Shown one piece after another: positions 45,046-54,975 of a DNA stretch of 64,000 nt; within the stretch, counting starts at the first letter, position 1; the number at the start of each line of letters is the position of its first letter. Origin of the DNA: Gracilariopsis chorda (taxonomy: Eukaryota; Rhodophyta; Florideophyceae; Gracilariales; Gracilariaceae). A program made the position numbers and the translations under genes. The stretch lies in contig NBIV01000288.1 in the NCBI GenBank assembly GCA_003194525.1, positions 1 to 64,000 on the forward strand, given 5' to 3'. The notes under the pieces are model-generated. The model was given only the letters and a program-made list of their open reading frames with translations, searched no databases and was not told where the DNA came from.

Positions 45046-45705
45046 GAACCTGAAACGTGGAAAGTCCGCACCACCTCTATTGCCAATTAACTGATGAACT
45101 AATTGAGAATAAATGGGATACCAGAGGTCTAATAAGTAGAGATGAGTAGGAATGTGAAAATGTTCATGAGAAGCCAATGTTTGCAGGCACTCGCTTGCAT
45201 TTAATGCAGACGATTAGAAGGAGAAAACACAAGGATAGCAAGATTACAAAAGCTTTATATTAAGGACGATGCAATTTCTGTAAAGGTAGTACAAAGTCCA
45301 AGTTTTTATGTGCTTGGTGCTATATCAGAAAGAAAAAAGAAGTGTTTTTATGTCACACTGGTACTTATAGAGACTGTTTTATGAAACGTATTGAAGAGTG
45401 TCATGGTATAATGAAGTTCAGAAGCTGATGTAGATGTCCACAACCTTGTCGAAGTTCCCTTTTTATATTAAAAATCTATATTTGAATGCAAAAGTTTACA
45501 ATAAGTTCATTTTGCCTTTGGCCCCCTACAAATTCAATCCGCGTTATTTAGGCTTGCTAGATTATTTAAACTCTATGATGAAACTGCCCCTTTAACAGAT
45601 GTCACCGTATTTTTTCTGCTGTTCAAGTAGGTGTTACAAACGTTCTGAGAGTTTAAAGATATTTAGACTTAGTCGAGCTACCGAAGGAGTTTTGGAGTTT
45701 TATGA

Positions 45706-45771
45706 AACCCAGCGAGGCTCGAACTCATGTTTTGTTGCTCGCATGTGATCTGACGACCACTGAGCTGCTGT
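45706..45771 (-). ncRNA. tRNA-like sequence with A- and B-box matches
   Basis: Minus-strand sense: AGCTCAGTGG (A-box-like, near 45757-45766) and GAGTTCGAGCCTC (B-box-like, 45714-45726). The arms do not fold into a clean cloverleaf. Inside the right part of the piggyBac-like element. A tRNA pseudogene or SINE head is likelier than a working tRNA. Confidence 0.3.
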
Positions 45772-45933
45772 TATGGCTCAGCAGTCGTCTTCTGCAAGTA
45801 CTTTTAGTTCAAAGACCACCCGGTTGACCATGTTTCAAGTTCGAAATTTGAAATGTGGCGCCATGCGGATCAGATCTCAATTTTTTTTAATTCTGCGTGC
45901 CGTTGCGCTGACCTCATATGAGTTCAGCGCACC

Positions 45934-45946
45934 GGTCCGATAGACA
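45934..45946 (-). repeat. Right terminal inverted repeat of the piggyBac-like element
   Basis: GGTCCGATAGACA, followed by CTAG. The inverted sequence matches the start of the MITE-like element at 32840 perfectly for at least 14 bases, and matches the start at 33212 for 8 then with mismatches. Confidence 0.7.
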
Positions 45947-45950
45947 CTAG

Positions 45951-47403
45951 GTTTGGGACCTGTGGGTCGGCGGTTAGTAAAAAGGAGGAAGAACTAAATT
46001 CTTTGCTCATTTTGTAATGCTGCGTAAATTAGCTTGGCAGCAAGGACTCTCCAGTAATGGTAAACATATATCCATTTTTTTTGAGAGAACTGCGATGTTG
46101 TGGTTAGTTTTGAGAAGGAAGCACTGCGTCCACTTCATTTTCAATCGTCCTCCCTTCTGCTCTGTCCTTTGCGGTTCATTCTGCCATATTTCACAGTTAA
46201 GGGTTAGTATGGTCATGTTATATAAACGTTCTGGCCGTAGCAGCATTCCAGCGTTACTTAATGTGGTACTTGGACGATTAAGATTCGTTTTCCACTCAAA
46301 AAGTTTCGAGTGTTAAGCGAAAATTTTTGACACCATTTGCCTCTTCATAAGCTTTTCTTTTGTTGTCGCGAATGTCACTCAGTCTTCTATTTGGAATGGT
46401 AGCCCCATTTTTAAGAATAGTATATAAAATTGAAGTGCTAAGATTATTGATGAAAAGTCTCCTTCTATAATATCCTGCATTTGTATAAACGTACGTTCTG
46501 AAGACAATTTCTAAATATATGGTATTTCATTTTTTAAGTAGAAGTAAAAAGGACCGAAAGTTACCTATTTGTATCTTTCCACCTCGAGTACAATGTCATT
46601 TTCAATTGTGGCGGTATTAATGTTACAGAGATACTATATAAATCAAGGGTGCGTCCATTTTTGTAAAATTGATGACATTCCCGGAGCTCTTAGCGTAATA
46701 TGATAAATGAACTGGCAAAGTTATCTCGTTTGTGTGGAGAAGGTGCACAAGCTTATCTGAAGACAGCAAGAAGGGATCGCATACACGTGACGGCATATTC
46801 ATCAATAGAATGCGGAGTTTGTTTGAATACTGCATATTGATTGGGTTGATATGAAACATGTATTTGTAGAGAGAATGCAGTGTTGAAATTGCGGTTAACG
46901 TTTCCGGCATCGAATTGGAGGAATGATGAACCCAAATATTTGAGATTTTGGACGTGTTACAGGTTTGGTGATTTGATGCTATAGGCTTCTGATTAAGGCA
47001 TATGCAACATTTTAATAAACATGAAAATAATTTACTTTGCACTCAACTGGTGCACATCATAGTGACTTGGGGCAGAAATAGAGAGAGAATGAATTTTTCG
47101 CGGTACTTGTATGCCGTATGGCTACGAAACACAACCACCACGGAGTATCAGTGATTACATGACGAGATGCCTTCTGCTTCAGAACGGGGGCAAACCAGCG
47201 ATGCTAAGATCAGCACACAGCCGTCTCTCCTCTAGGAGACCTTCTCTTTCTATGCTTTACTGTTTCTAATTCAAGATGACTGCCTATAGTTCTGTCCATA
47301 TAGTTAATCTTATCACTTTCTACGTATTACATAGTTACGACGCTTGCTCTGCTCAAGTGTCATGCTGGGCCGTATGAATCATTCTCTCACATTTCCATAA
47401 TAC
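45951..47403. other. AT-rich spacer
   Basis: Only short ORFs without motifs on both strands, including a minus-strand 139-codon frame at 46623-47042 that I do not trust. No repeat structure noted. Confidence 0.4.
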
Positions 47404-47970
47404 TCAAAAGAAAATTGAATCAAGAACGCTATGTATACAATTCACTGAAGTATCAGCTAGAGTGATGCCCAATTCGTTCGTGAAATCCACTAGAAACAGT
47501 TTGAGGTTTAGTGATATGGTTTCCTCCGTTTCCGATCGAGTGCTTACATCATCTTTCAAAGCATCATGAAGAACTGCATTGCGAAAACTCATGACAAGAT
47601 GAGAGTCAAATACATGTGATTTGAGTACCAAACGAGATGAAAATACTTTATGGCACTGGTTGCATGCAAATGTTCTGGAATTATGGACAGTTGCTCTATG
47701 TTTTCGAATATCAGAGAGGGAAAAGCTCTGTTTACAAAGAAGGCAGTGATAAAGCTTCTTATCGACGACATTCCTGTCGCGGTCATCAATTCTTGATTCG
47801 GTGTGGAGAGTTCGCTTTCCGCAAAACCCCATTTCTCTGTGTTGCCAACTCTTATGTAAATGCTTCTTGACGCCTTTCGACATGCGCTTCATAAAAGTAC
47901 CGATTGGCTTAAGAGAAAGAAGACCACTTGTATTTAGTCTCTTCAGGGTGGCCGACTCGGCGATTTTCAT
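47404..47970 (-). CDS. C2H2 zinc-finger protein, 188 aa
   Basis: An intronless ORF from an ATG at 47970. Two adjacent C2H2 fingers lie near residues 73-123: Y-H-C-L-L-C-K-Q-S-F ... H-R-A-T-V-H (C-x2-C-x11-H-x4-H, one residue short of the usual x12) and F-A-C-N-Q-C-H-K-V-F ... H-V-F-D-S-H (C-x2-C-x12-H-x4-H). The N-terminal part is basic (K-R-M-S-K-G-V-K-K-H-L-H-K), consistent with nuclear entry and DNA or RNA binding. The C-terminal 60 residues are helical without known motif. Probably a host regulator. No TATA box was identified. A transposon origin is possible, since C2H2 fingers also occur there, but no element ends flank it. Confidence 0.65.
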   Translation of the reverse strand: MKIAESATLKRLNTSGLLSLKPIGTFMKRMSKGVKKHLHKSWQHREMGFCGKRTLHTESRIDDRDRNVVDKKLYHCLLCKQSFSLSDIRKHRATVHNSRTFACNQCHKVFSSRLVLKSHVFDSHLVMSFRNAVLHDALKDDVSTRSETEETISLNLKLFLVDFTNELGITLADTSVNCIHSVLDSIFF

Positions 47971-49190
47971 TCAGAGGTCTTAGTCAAGGACAACCTTACC
48001 GGATGCCGAGGTACCCAATTTTTTTATTCACTCCTGATCTGTCCTGACTCTTTTTCCATCTCTTTTCTGACTATGCTGCTGCCGCGATTGTTATATGTGT
48101 GCGGACGGCACGTTTTGCTACAACAAAAGAGATTCTTTGGAATGTATGAGAATCGCTTTGAATCGTGTCACGTAGTACCAAAGGTAGTCAAACGTCTATT
48201 TTGCTGTGGAAACCATACGCCGAGTGATGTACATAGATGAAGGCACGAGATAGAGCACATATATATAAATTCATAATCGGTCGTTAAACACTGATAGTGC
48301 ACTAAGCTGACAATATAATATTGTTATTATCAAATTTTAACGCTTTGAAAATACAATTTGTGCGTGTTCTGTACTCCTGGGTAGGTCTGTGGCTTTTTGT
48401 CTTTCTATTGCTGCTTGGCAGCCAGAACACCACAGGGTGGATTCTTTGGATTATGAAGGTTAATTACAAGACAATTCTTGCATAGGCCAAATCTTTATTG
48501 ATCGGTTGAGGGCTTGGTCAAGCGATAAAAAAAGAAGTGGAGAGGAGGCCGCAAAGACGAGACAACGCTTGAGAGATAAGCACAACCAGGTTGGCGTAAG
48601 GGTTGCCTGTGCTACGGCTTTCAGCACTTCAGTGCATGCGAAGTTCCCTTGCAACTTCCTGCTCCCACATGTCTCCATGCTCTCATCGGTGCCGCCACCT
48701 CGCCGATCTCTGTCTCTTTCTCTTCGACAAGGTAACACTGTCGTCTGTCGTTACGCTGCTTTTCGCAAGAATCTTCTTCTTCTTCTCCTTCTTGTGGTAA
48801 ACAGCATTCTATTTTTTAGATGAAGGAAATCTTTCAGTAGAAGCTTTCTCTCTTCAGGAAGGCCAAGAACTTCTGTGGCTCATGTCGAATTAACTCTTGT
48901 ATACTCTTTCCTTAAACTTTGTTGTCTTTCTTCACATTCGTTCCCCAGTCACCCCTGGGCGTTTTTGTAAAAGTTGAATAATCTATGCAGAGAACCAGCA
49001 CAAGAGCGCCGGATTGGCTCAATCTTTTTCATAGTTTTCTTTTCAAGAAATGTCGCCCCTGGATGCAACAAGAATCCTCTTCTCGTTCCTCCCGTTTTCC
49101 ATTTCTTCCCTTTCTGCAAGTTCGTAAAGGGTTATTTAAAAAGAGATCGAATTTCTGGAAGTGAAACAGAGAACCCACGTCCGTCTTACT
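47971..49190. other. Spacer with one dispersed repeat
   Basis: No convincing gene; a plus-strand frame at 48506-48823 and its minus-strand shadow are low-complexity. Contains repeat copy 2 at 48976-49034. Confidence 0.35.
48976..49034 (+). repeat. Dispersed ~59-bp repeat, copy 2
   Basis: Inverted relative to 32527-32585. Same core and the same readable peptide L-C-R-E-P-A-Q-E-R-R-I-G-S. About 200 bp upstream of the LINE remnant. Confidence 0.7.
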
Positions 49191-49235
49191 AGCACAGAGC
49201 CAGTAAGCGAAGTCTGAGAGACACTATCAAAGGTA

Positions 49236-49560
49236 TTGACTCTGAGCAGGGCGCATACAGCCCTGTCGCAGATATTTACAGGTCACGTTCCGACGCTACA
49301 TTCAGTCTCCACTTTTCTCAACAACAGGAACTGTTTCTGCCCGCTTGGATATGGGCTCAACATACTTAATAGTGTAGACCATTTCGTTCTTAGATGCCCC
49401 CGAAGAGCGGCATCCCGGGGTCGAGAGCTCCCGCCTCTCCGAGAGAGGCAGGGCTCTGACGCCGAATCAATAGTAAGGACATGGCCAGAAAAGCGGTTGG
49501 TATATCTACCTAGAGAGAGAGGGGTTCTTCTCAATGTAACCCCTACCGTAGTCTTGGAAT
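49236..49560 (+). mobile_element. LINE (non-LTR retrotransposon) ORF2 C-terminal remnant
   Basis: The frame reads I-F-T-G-H-V-P-T-L-H ... N-C-F-C-P-L-G-Y-G ... V-D-H-F-V-L-R-C-P-R-R. This matches the end of many LINE ORF2 proteins after the RNase H/connection part (L-T-G-H-x(n)-C-x-C-x(n)-H-x(3)-C). No reverse transcriptase, endonuclease or start codon (the frame opens with TTG) is present, so only the 3' end remains, as expected of 5'-truncated LINE copies. The 3' limit is unclear; an A-rich stretch follows near 49590-49615. Confidence 0.5.
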
Positions 49561-50662
49561 TAGATACGCGAGCTCATATAAACACACTCACAAAACACAA
49601 TACAAAGAATAATAGTGCAATATTTTACAGAGCATCAATTTCGCGAATGTTCCAGATACAATTTATTCATAAAAATATTGAAACTTTAGCTTTTTCGCTC
49701 ATATACTTTCCTCGCACGTAGCAGTCGTCTACCTTGACGCCATTGGGTGGGTGGAGTGATGGGCTGCCAGTGCTTCGACTGCACCGGTGTTGCGCCCTTT
49801 GCCTGAAAAGAGTACGAGAGGCTTAACAAAGTAGCATTAAACGATTTTAGCACAGCACTTAATGCCTCCCAGTAACAGCAACATCATCATTAGTGCCAAA
49901 CGGCTGCAAGTAATGTGCGAGAGAAGAGCAAAAGGGCGAACGTGATGAGATTGCAGGCTTGGTACGAAGGTACCTCGTGAGAAAGGGTAGCGGTACAAGG
50001 TGGTAACGATGATGTGGGAACTCGCCATAAGCACAGTCGTATCTGCGCCTCCATTGTCCTGGCCGGGGCATTTCCTTCAGCTGAGTCGTCACAGATGACG
50101 TAACAGACTTACTTGTCTATCGCACAGAGTAGACATAAAATAAGCTTGCTATTTTAACGATTTTAGAGAGCAGTAATGAACGAATACACGAGAATACGGA
50201 CCACGAAGACTTCCAAGTGGCAGAGCATGTCTTCCAAAAACACGGGACATCAATCTTGTCCATGAAGCGGCTCAGGGTGTTTTTGAAAGCGCTACTTCTA
50301 CTTTGAACAACTCCAGCCTCATAACTACGCATTTATCTTCAAAATGCAAAAGCTTTGGTTTGTATTGGTTGCATTTATTGTAGAGCAACGTATGCCTACC
50401 CACGCTAGCCTACAAATTTCTCTTTTCAGCCAATGAACGCCTATTCCTTGTCCGCATGACAACGGCCAAGCTGCGTTTAGGTCGACTAATGCATATTGTA
50501 GGGCAACAAGCTTTTTCGGAAGAAGAACTTGCTTTAATGATGACACCTAACGCAACCGGAAATAGAGCATGATGATTCCAATGATTTGATTGTTTGTCTG
50601 GAAAGTCTAATGGCTCGCGACTATCAAACCAAATAAAGATAAAGATATTAAGTAGTTCAACA
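49561..50662. other. Spacer without recognised gene
   Basis: Short ORFs only, none with a family motif. No repeats supported. Confidence 0.4.
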
Positions 50663-50953
50663 TCAGAAGCCGTTTGCACGAGAAGCTGTTCCACATGAAC
50701 GGCTAGAATCGCATCCCATATCACCATAATATTCTGCTACGCAGTGATTGCAAGGTCCTCCAAGCCTTATGCAGTCTCTGTCTCTATAACAGCGGGTTCC
50801 ACACTGAAAGGCGCGAGAACCGGCAAAAAGGTGCGGAGCTTGCTCATACATAGTCCGAGGCATCCCACCACCGTTCCAAGTATACGGGGCGAAAGGAGCG
50901 GCGAAAGCCATAGTGGCAGCAAGTAAAGCAACAACAAAGAAGCGGATAGCCAT
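50663..50953 (-). CDS. Small secreted cysteine-rich protein, 96 aa
   Basis: The frame opens at 50977, but the ATG at 50953 gives a textbook signal peptide (M-A-I-R-F-F-V-V-A-L-L-A-A-T-M-A-F-A) and is preferred. The mature part is about 78 residues. Its second half holds seven cysteines in the order C-x3-C-x5-C-x6-C-x2-C-x8-C-x5-C, within R-C-Y-R-D-R-D-C-I-R-L-G-G-P-C. The spacing recalls knottin-like inhibitors such as carboxypeptidase-inhibitor domains, but the match is too loose to name it. Likely extracellular. A TATA-like box lies about 140 bp upstream. It stands alone between spacers. Confidence 0.7.
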   Translation of the reverse strand: MAIRFFVVALLAATMAFAAPFAPYTWNGGGMPRTMYEQAPHLFAGSRAFQCGTRCYRDRDCIRLGGPCNHCVAEYYGDMGCDSSRSCGTASRANGF

Positions 50954-51088
50954 TGTCTGTGTGAGAAGAGTATCCAAACGGATTATTCGGGAACTGTCTT
51001 ATTCTTGTTGGAGCGACGGGCAGAGGTGTTCGACGACAGTTTCCTTGGACAATTCGGATGATAGTGAGATCCAGCATGATTGCTTCGA

Positions 51089-51097
51089 TTTATATAG
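51089..51097 (-). promoter_or_regulatory. Candidate TATA box for the small secreted protein
   Basis: CTATATAAA on the minus strand, about 136-144 bp upstream of the ATG at 50953. Similar distance to the TATA candidate of the gene at 27171-28535. Confidence 0.45.
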
Positions 51098-51104
51098 AGC
51101 TTGA

Positions 51105-52017
51105 ATCTCTAGCGGTAGGTGGCTTTTGAAACCGTCTCAGGTCTCTCAAGCAGTCAAGGATTGTTTCAAAACGAGAGGTATCCTCATCGATTGGGAGTAT
51201 GTCCCGCTTCTTAGCGAACTCGTAATAATCGTTGGAGTTGTCCCATGGAATATTCTTCCCCAAATGTTTCTCACTGGATATCTTATATTCGTCTTTGAAA
51301 AGCGAGACGCGAAAAAACACGGGAATGAGACTGGTGTGATAGCTTTGGTATCCGATTTTTTCTCGCTTGTGCAGGAGATCGAGATATAAACTTTATAGCC
51401 GTAGCAATAAGCTGCTTCAGAGGCGTTGCGTCTCAAGAGCGGTGTTAACTATTTGCTTCCAAGAGAGAAAACCCCTCATCGACTGTGACCTTACGTTGAC
51501 ATTCGATTCTAATGCCTTTCGAACTCTTGAAAATCGTTCGATTTGTGCTCTGCAGTACTCTTCCACGAAACATCCTGTCATAACTCGTTCGTATCTCTCG
51601 ACATCGCATTTGCGTTATTGACAACCGGCTCCGGCGAAAAACTAGAGACTGGTCCACATAAATGAAATTGAATGAAGTTCGACAAACGTGCACAAGAACG
51701 AGACGTACAGCGCTCATAGCGCTGACCGGAATCAGTTTTGGAAATGATTCAGATGTACGAAGGATAGTCTTAAGAGTGATAATATCAACTGAAAGACTAT
51801 CTGAAGCGCTCGCAATTTCTTACGTGCGCGGTGATTGGTTCTTCACTGTCACCATGTCCTTGTGAATATTGTGTGGAAACCCCAATCTCGTTAGCGAAAC
51901 TCGCACCCACTGTTTGATATTGCTTTCAGGTCATCCACTACAATCCCACCTTGCCTTCTTATCATAGACCAATATGGGTGGTTTTTATGTTTGGTCTAAT
52001 ATACATCTTCGATATAT
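51105..52017. other. Spacer without recognised gene
   Basis: Several short overlapping frames on both strands between 51090 and 51865; none has a motif or a clear start context. Confidence 0.35.
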
Positions 52018-52692
52018 TCAGTTTTGTTGGAAAGTCACCATCGGATTGAATAAATCAAAGTAAGTTTTACACTTTGAAGAGGTGCACATCTGCGGCTCAG
52101 ACTTCTTTCTTACTTCTATGCAATTTGTATATGTTTCTTTAGAAAACTCTTTGACTGTTTTCCAAAACACCAGCTTTCCAGAATGTGAATGACTTCTCAC
52201 CCTTTCCTGCTCATAAGGTGAGGAGGACTGAGGTGGAACGGACCATCTCACCTTTTCCGGGGATGCCGAGAAAGGGTCCACCCTTCTCACCATCCGTAAG
52301 GATGATGAGATGGCTCGCAGTGTAGGGAAACCGTCTAATAGAAATACAAGTTGACACAAGTGTCCCGGAAGCCCTTCATGGGCTCTTATAGGGTTATAGA
52401 TTGCAACTACGCGACTCTTCGGACAACAGCGCACAACGCCATGCACACTTCCACGTTCTTCTGGGTAGATAAGGGTTACTTTCGAAGTGGGGTTGTTCGT
52501 ATCAGTCGTTGTCATTGGTGACGTACAATGTTGTTTTGCCTTTCGCAAGTCAGCATTCGTCTCAACCCTACCCACAACGGGACCTTCCAACACAAATCTC
52601 CCCTCCCGATCCAGAATTTGTATCGCAAAAGCCAAGAGTTTAGACTTTTTCGATTCGTTTTGTTGCGGTCGTCCTTCTTCTCTATGTCCCAT
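52018..52692 (-). CDS. Unassigned protein, about 224 aa
   Basis: First ATG at 52692 (the frame is open a few codons further). No signal peptide or membrane segment. The first half contains I-Q-I-L-D-R-E-G-R-F-V-L-E-G-P-V-V-G-R-V-E and reads like a folded domain; the second half is Ser/Arg-rich. A TACCAG just before the ATG could be a splice acceptor, and a CAG-GTAAAA donor-like site lies about 80 bp upstream. So it may be the last exon of a gene that includes the next ORF, but the reading frames do not join simply. No family recognised. Confidence 0.35.
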   Translation of the reverse strand: MGHREEGRPQQNESKKSKLLAFAIQILDREGRFVLEGPVVGRVETNADLRKAKQHCTSPMTTTDTNNPTSKVTLIYPEERGSVHGVVRCCPKSRVVAIYNPIRAHEGLPGHLCQLVFLLDGFPTLRAISSSLRMVRRVDPFSASPEKVRWSVPPQSSSPYEQERVRSHSHSGKLVFWKTVKEFSKETYTNCIEVRKKSEPQMCTSSKCKTYFDLFNPMVTFQQN

Positions 52693-52851
52693 GTTTCTGG
52701 TACCCAAGTAAAGTACTCAGCACTACTTGTGATCCAAAAATACTACGTAATTAGTTGGGAACGGAGAAGACGTTTTACCTGTCGGAGTGTGACGCGAAGA
52801 TCACCGCGCTCATTCCGCGGCCGACGGCGCCTACAAAAAACCCCAACCGTT

Positions 52852-53088
52852 TTATCCATTGTCCTTTGCGGGAACGTTCGGCAGTCGCTTCCGATTTTTT
52901 GACTGGACCTGACTTTTCTCCGCTTTCTTAATCTTCGTAACTTTTCTTAGTAACACACCTAGAACCTCCGGATTGTACTTCCGTATAGAGATCCCTATTT
53001 TTCCTTTCGTTGCCTCCAAACTGGCATCTGGTTCAGGTTCGTATTGTGCCAGAGTTTCCATACTTAAGGCATAAGGATCTTCTATCAT
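52852..53088 (-). CDS. Unassigned ORF, 78 aa from its first ATG
   Basis: First ATG at 53088. Acidic start (E-D-P-Y-A-L-S-M-E-T-L-A-Q-Y-E-P-E-P-D) and a strongly basic end (K-V-T-K-I-K-K-A-E-K). Lies on the same strand just upstream of the 224-aa ORF and could be a 5' exon of it. The frame is open upstream to about 53133. Too short to assign. Confidence 0.25.
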   Translation of the reverse strand: MIEDPYALSMETLAQYEPEPDASLEATKGKIGISIRKYNPEVLGVLLRKVTKIKKAEKSQVQSKNRKRLPNVPAKDNG

Positions 53089-53411
53089 GAACGAATGATT
53101 AAAATGTTTGTCTCTGTTCAAGCAAGCGACCACTCTGGCATATTTGATTCATTTTCTTGTTTCTTAATTATATGGAACATGTGTTCCAAAGCATTGCTGA
53201 GATGCGACAGGTTTGTCGTAAACTATAAACTCTTCAGGAAACGCAAGACAGGCCACTCTAACTCTGGTCTTCTGCTTGACTTAAACTGAAAGAAATAACT
53301 CAAGGTAGGTCGAATCCGTATCGGGATCCACAAACGTGGCTTCATATGTTCGGCACCTTGCAGCAGCGTTCGTACTGGCATCATTCGAGCCTCAGCTTAC
53401 TCTCTAAGTCA

Positions 53412-53653
53412 TGTTACGCGATGCAAAGTCCTGTAGCTTCGTTAGTACCAAAGGCCGCCAGGCCTGTACGAGCTGACAATAATTCGAACATAAGTCTAAG
53501 TGTCGGAAAGGTCGCGAAGGCGACCGACGAGGACTATATGGTCGGCGTCAGTAAAGGCAAGGCCTGCACTCGCAGAAGGAGGCAGAGCCTAGGTGCCCAG
53601 TATATTGTTGCGTTGTTCCCCTCGTTGAGTCTAACTGCGCGTAGAGTTCAACA
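53412..53653 (+). repeat. 5' LTR of element 4
   Basis: 242 bp, starts TGTTACGCGATGC and ends TTCAACA. Pairs with 58606-58847 at about 97 percent. Confidence 0.93.
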
Positions 53654-54975
53654 ATTATAATTGTGTGCACAGACCAGCTTACGTTGCAGTTAAGCAATGG
53701 GGCAGGAATCCAACAAAGCCACCGCTTCTACGGTCAGGCAGACCATTGTGTCAAATCTTGAGGCACCCAGGCTGCAAGGTGTGACCCTCAGGCATTTTGC
53801 GACGTTTCAGAAACAGCGAGAGCTGTACGAAAAGCAGGTTGAAGAAAAGAATCGGGAGCCCGGCATCGAAATTACCCCCACTTTTTATAAACCCTCAATC
53901 GATAACTCAATGCTAAAGATCTTTCTGACAGAAGAGTGGATCAAATCCAAAGACGTCGCAAGCATATCAGAAGAACAGCTGAAGAAGTGCGTCCATACTC
54001 GAGCCAGTTTCACCCCTGATGGTAACGACCTATCCAGGATTGAGCATATTGTTAGTAAGGTGAAAACGGACACATCCCTTAAGGAAGCTGAAGACAGAGT
54101 CTGGAACCTGCACTACCGTTACATCACCGTGTTGGAATCAGCCGGAATGCAGGATCTTCCCACTGACAAGCCGCATATTGCCATCGAGCATATTCTTAAA
54201 CGCATCAAACCAAAGAACCTGCGTGATCGAATGAAGAATATGGTTCGATGGCGCAAAGACGAGGGATTTGAAAAGAAAGATTTTTGAGCTTTCATGCGAG
54301 AGCTTGCTCTGCAAGCAAAGAAAATAGAGCTCGAGCAAGAAGCAATCGCTGAGTCAGAAGCCGAAAGCTGCGATGGCTCGTCGGGGTCGAGTGCCTTGCA
54401 CGAACGGCGCCAGCGGTTCGACAGAACCAGTACAAAGTCGTACAAACAACGCCCTGGGAAGCAAAACCGTGAAAGGAGAAACGCAGCCAAAAGTAATAAA
54501 ACCCATCACCACAAGGGAGGCACTAAGGAGAAGGACGAGGACCTGCCAGAGTGCCTTAACCCTGACTGTGGTGGGCGTCACTGGATCAAGGATTGTCCTA
54601 ACTCTACAAACAAAGAGAAGGAAATGTACCAGCAGATGATCCGAGCAAAGAAAAAGAAACAATCCACCAAGAACAAAGGAGACAAGGGAGATCCTCCAAG
54701 AGGTCGGGTCAATCGGATTGCGGCGGACAAAATAGATTCCCACTCATCGCTGTTCAGTGCGATGTTCTGTAACGGAGCGGTAGAAACAGTCGTGCTCGCA
54801 GACCAAGGGTCAGACATCAATCTCCTGCCAGAGGCAATATTTGATTGTATCCAATCTGCGGATATGAATTTGCGTGCGGATAAACTGGAGCCGCCGCACA
54901 AATATAGCGGAATATCTACTGACGATTCAAAGCAGGCGAACATCGAATGTAACCGGAAGGTTACCCTGGACGTGC

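Larger units (their letters stand above)
33604..45438 (+). pseudogene. piggyBac-family transposase, interrupted by element 3 and by stops
   Basis: The DDE/D transposase of the surrounding element. Blocks in one frame (frame of 34020): M-T-R-I-E-F near 34110; V-D-E-G-M-S-R-W-Y near 34365, with catalytic Asp 1; C-A-D-S-F-F near 34628, Asp 2; W-M-D-R-E-K near 34830, Asp 3; and F-V-D-R-H-N-R near 34990, the fourth conserved Asp. The frame is cut at 35141 by the Gypsy element. It resumes at 45051 with H-L-Y-C-Q-L-T-D-E-L-I-E-N, then the C-terminal zinc domain from 45267 (R-C-N-F-C-K-G... C-A-W-C... C-H-T-G... C), ending at a TGA near 45436. In-frame stops lie at about 34011, 34233, 34929, 34938, 45051, 45147 and 45261. 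The more N-terminal part (33604 to about 33850) is in another frame. Confidence 0.75.
33212..45946 (+). mobile_element. piggyBac-like DNA transposon, split by a Gypsy insertion
   Basis: About 2.8 kb once the 9.9-kb Gypsy element and one target copy are discounted. The left end begins TGTCTATCTGACGAG (33212); the right end is the inverted TGTCTATCGGACCGG (ending at 45946). CTAG flanks both sides (33208-33211 and 45947-45950). GACCTCATATGAGGTC, a 16-bp perfect palindrome, lies near the left end (33228-33243), and a one-mismatch copy lies near the right end (45910-45925). The transposase is of the piggyBac family by its four aspartates and its C-terminal cysteine domain. Known piggyBac elements use TTAA, so the CTAG flank is unusual. 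The transposase has several stops, so the copy is dead. Confidence 0.65.

Noticed and set aside
34011-45263. In-frame stops as a sign of a non-standard genetic code
   Set aside because: All three stop codons occur as interruptions, while intact genes nearby (25593-26678, 27171-28535, element 1) end at normal stops with no internal ones. Decay explains it.
46623-47042. Minus-strand 139-codon ORF
   Set aside because: AT-rich, no signal peptide or motif, overlapping another frame; not distinguishable from chance.
52692-52852. A single spliced gene joining the ORFs at 52018-52692 and 52852-53088
   Set aside because: Donor- and acceptor-like sites exist, but a stop lies between the first ORF and the donor, so the frames do not join simply.
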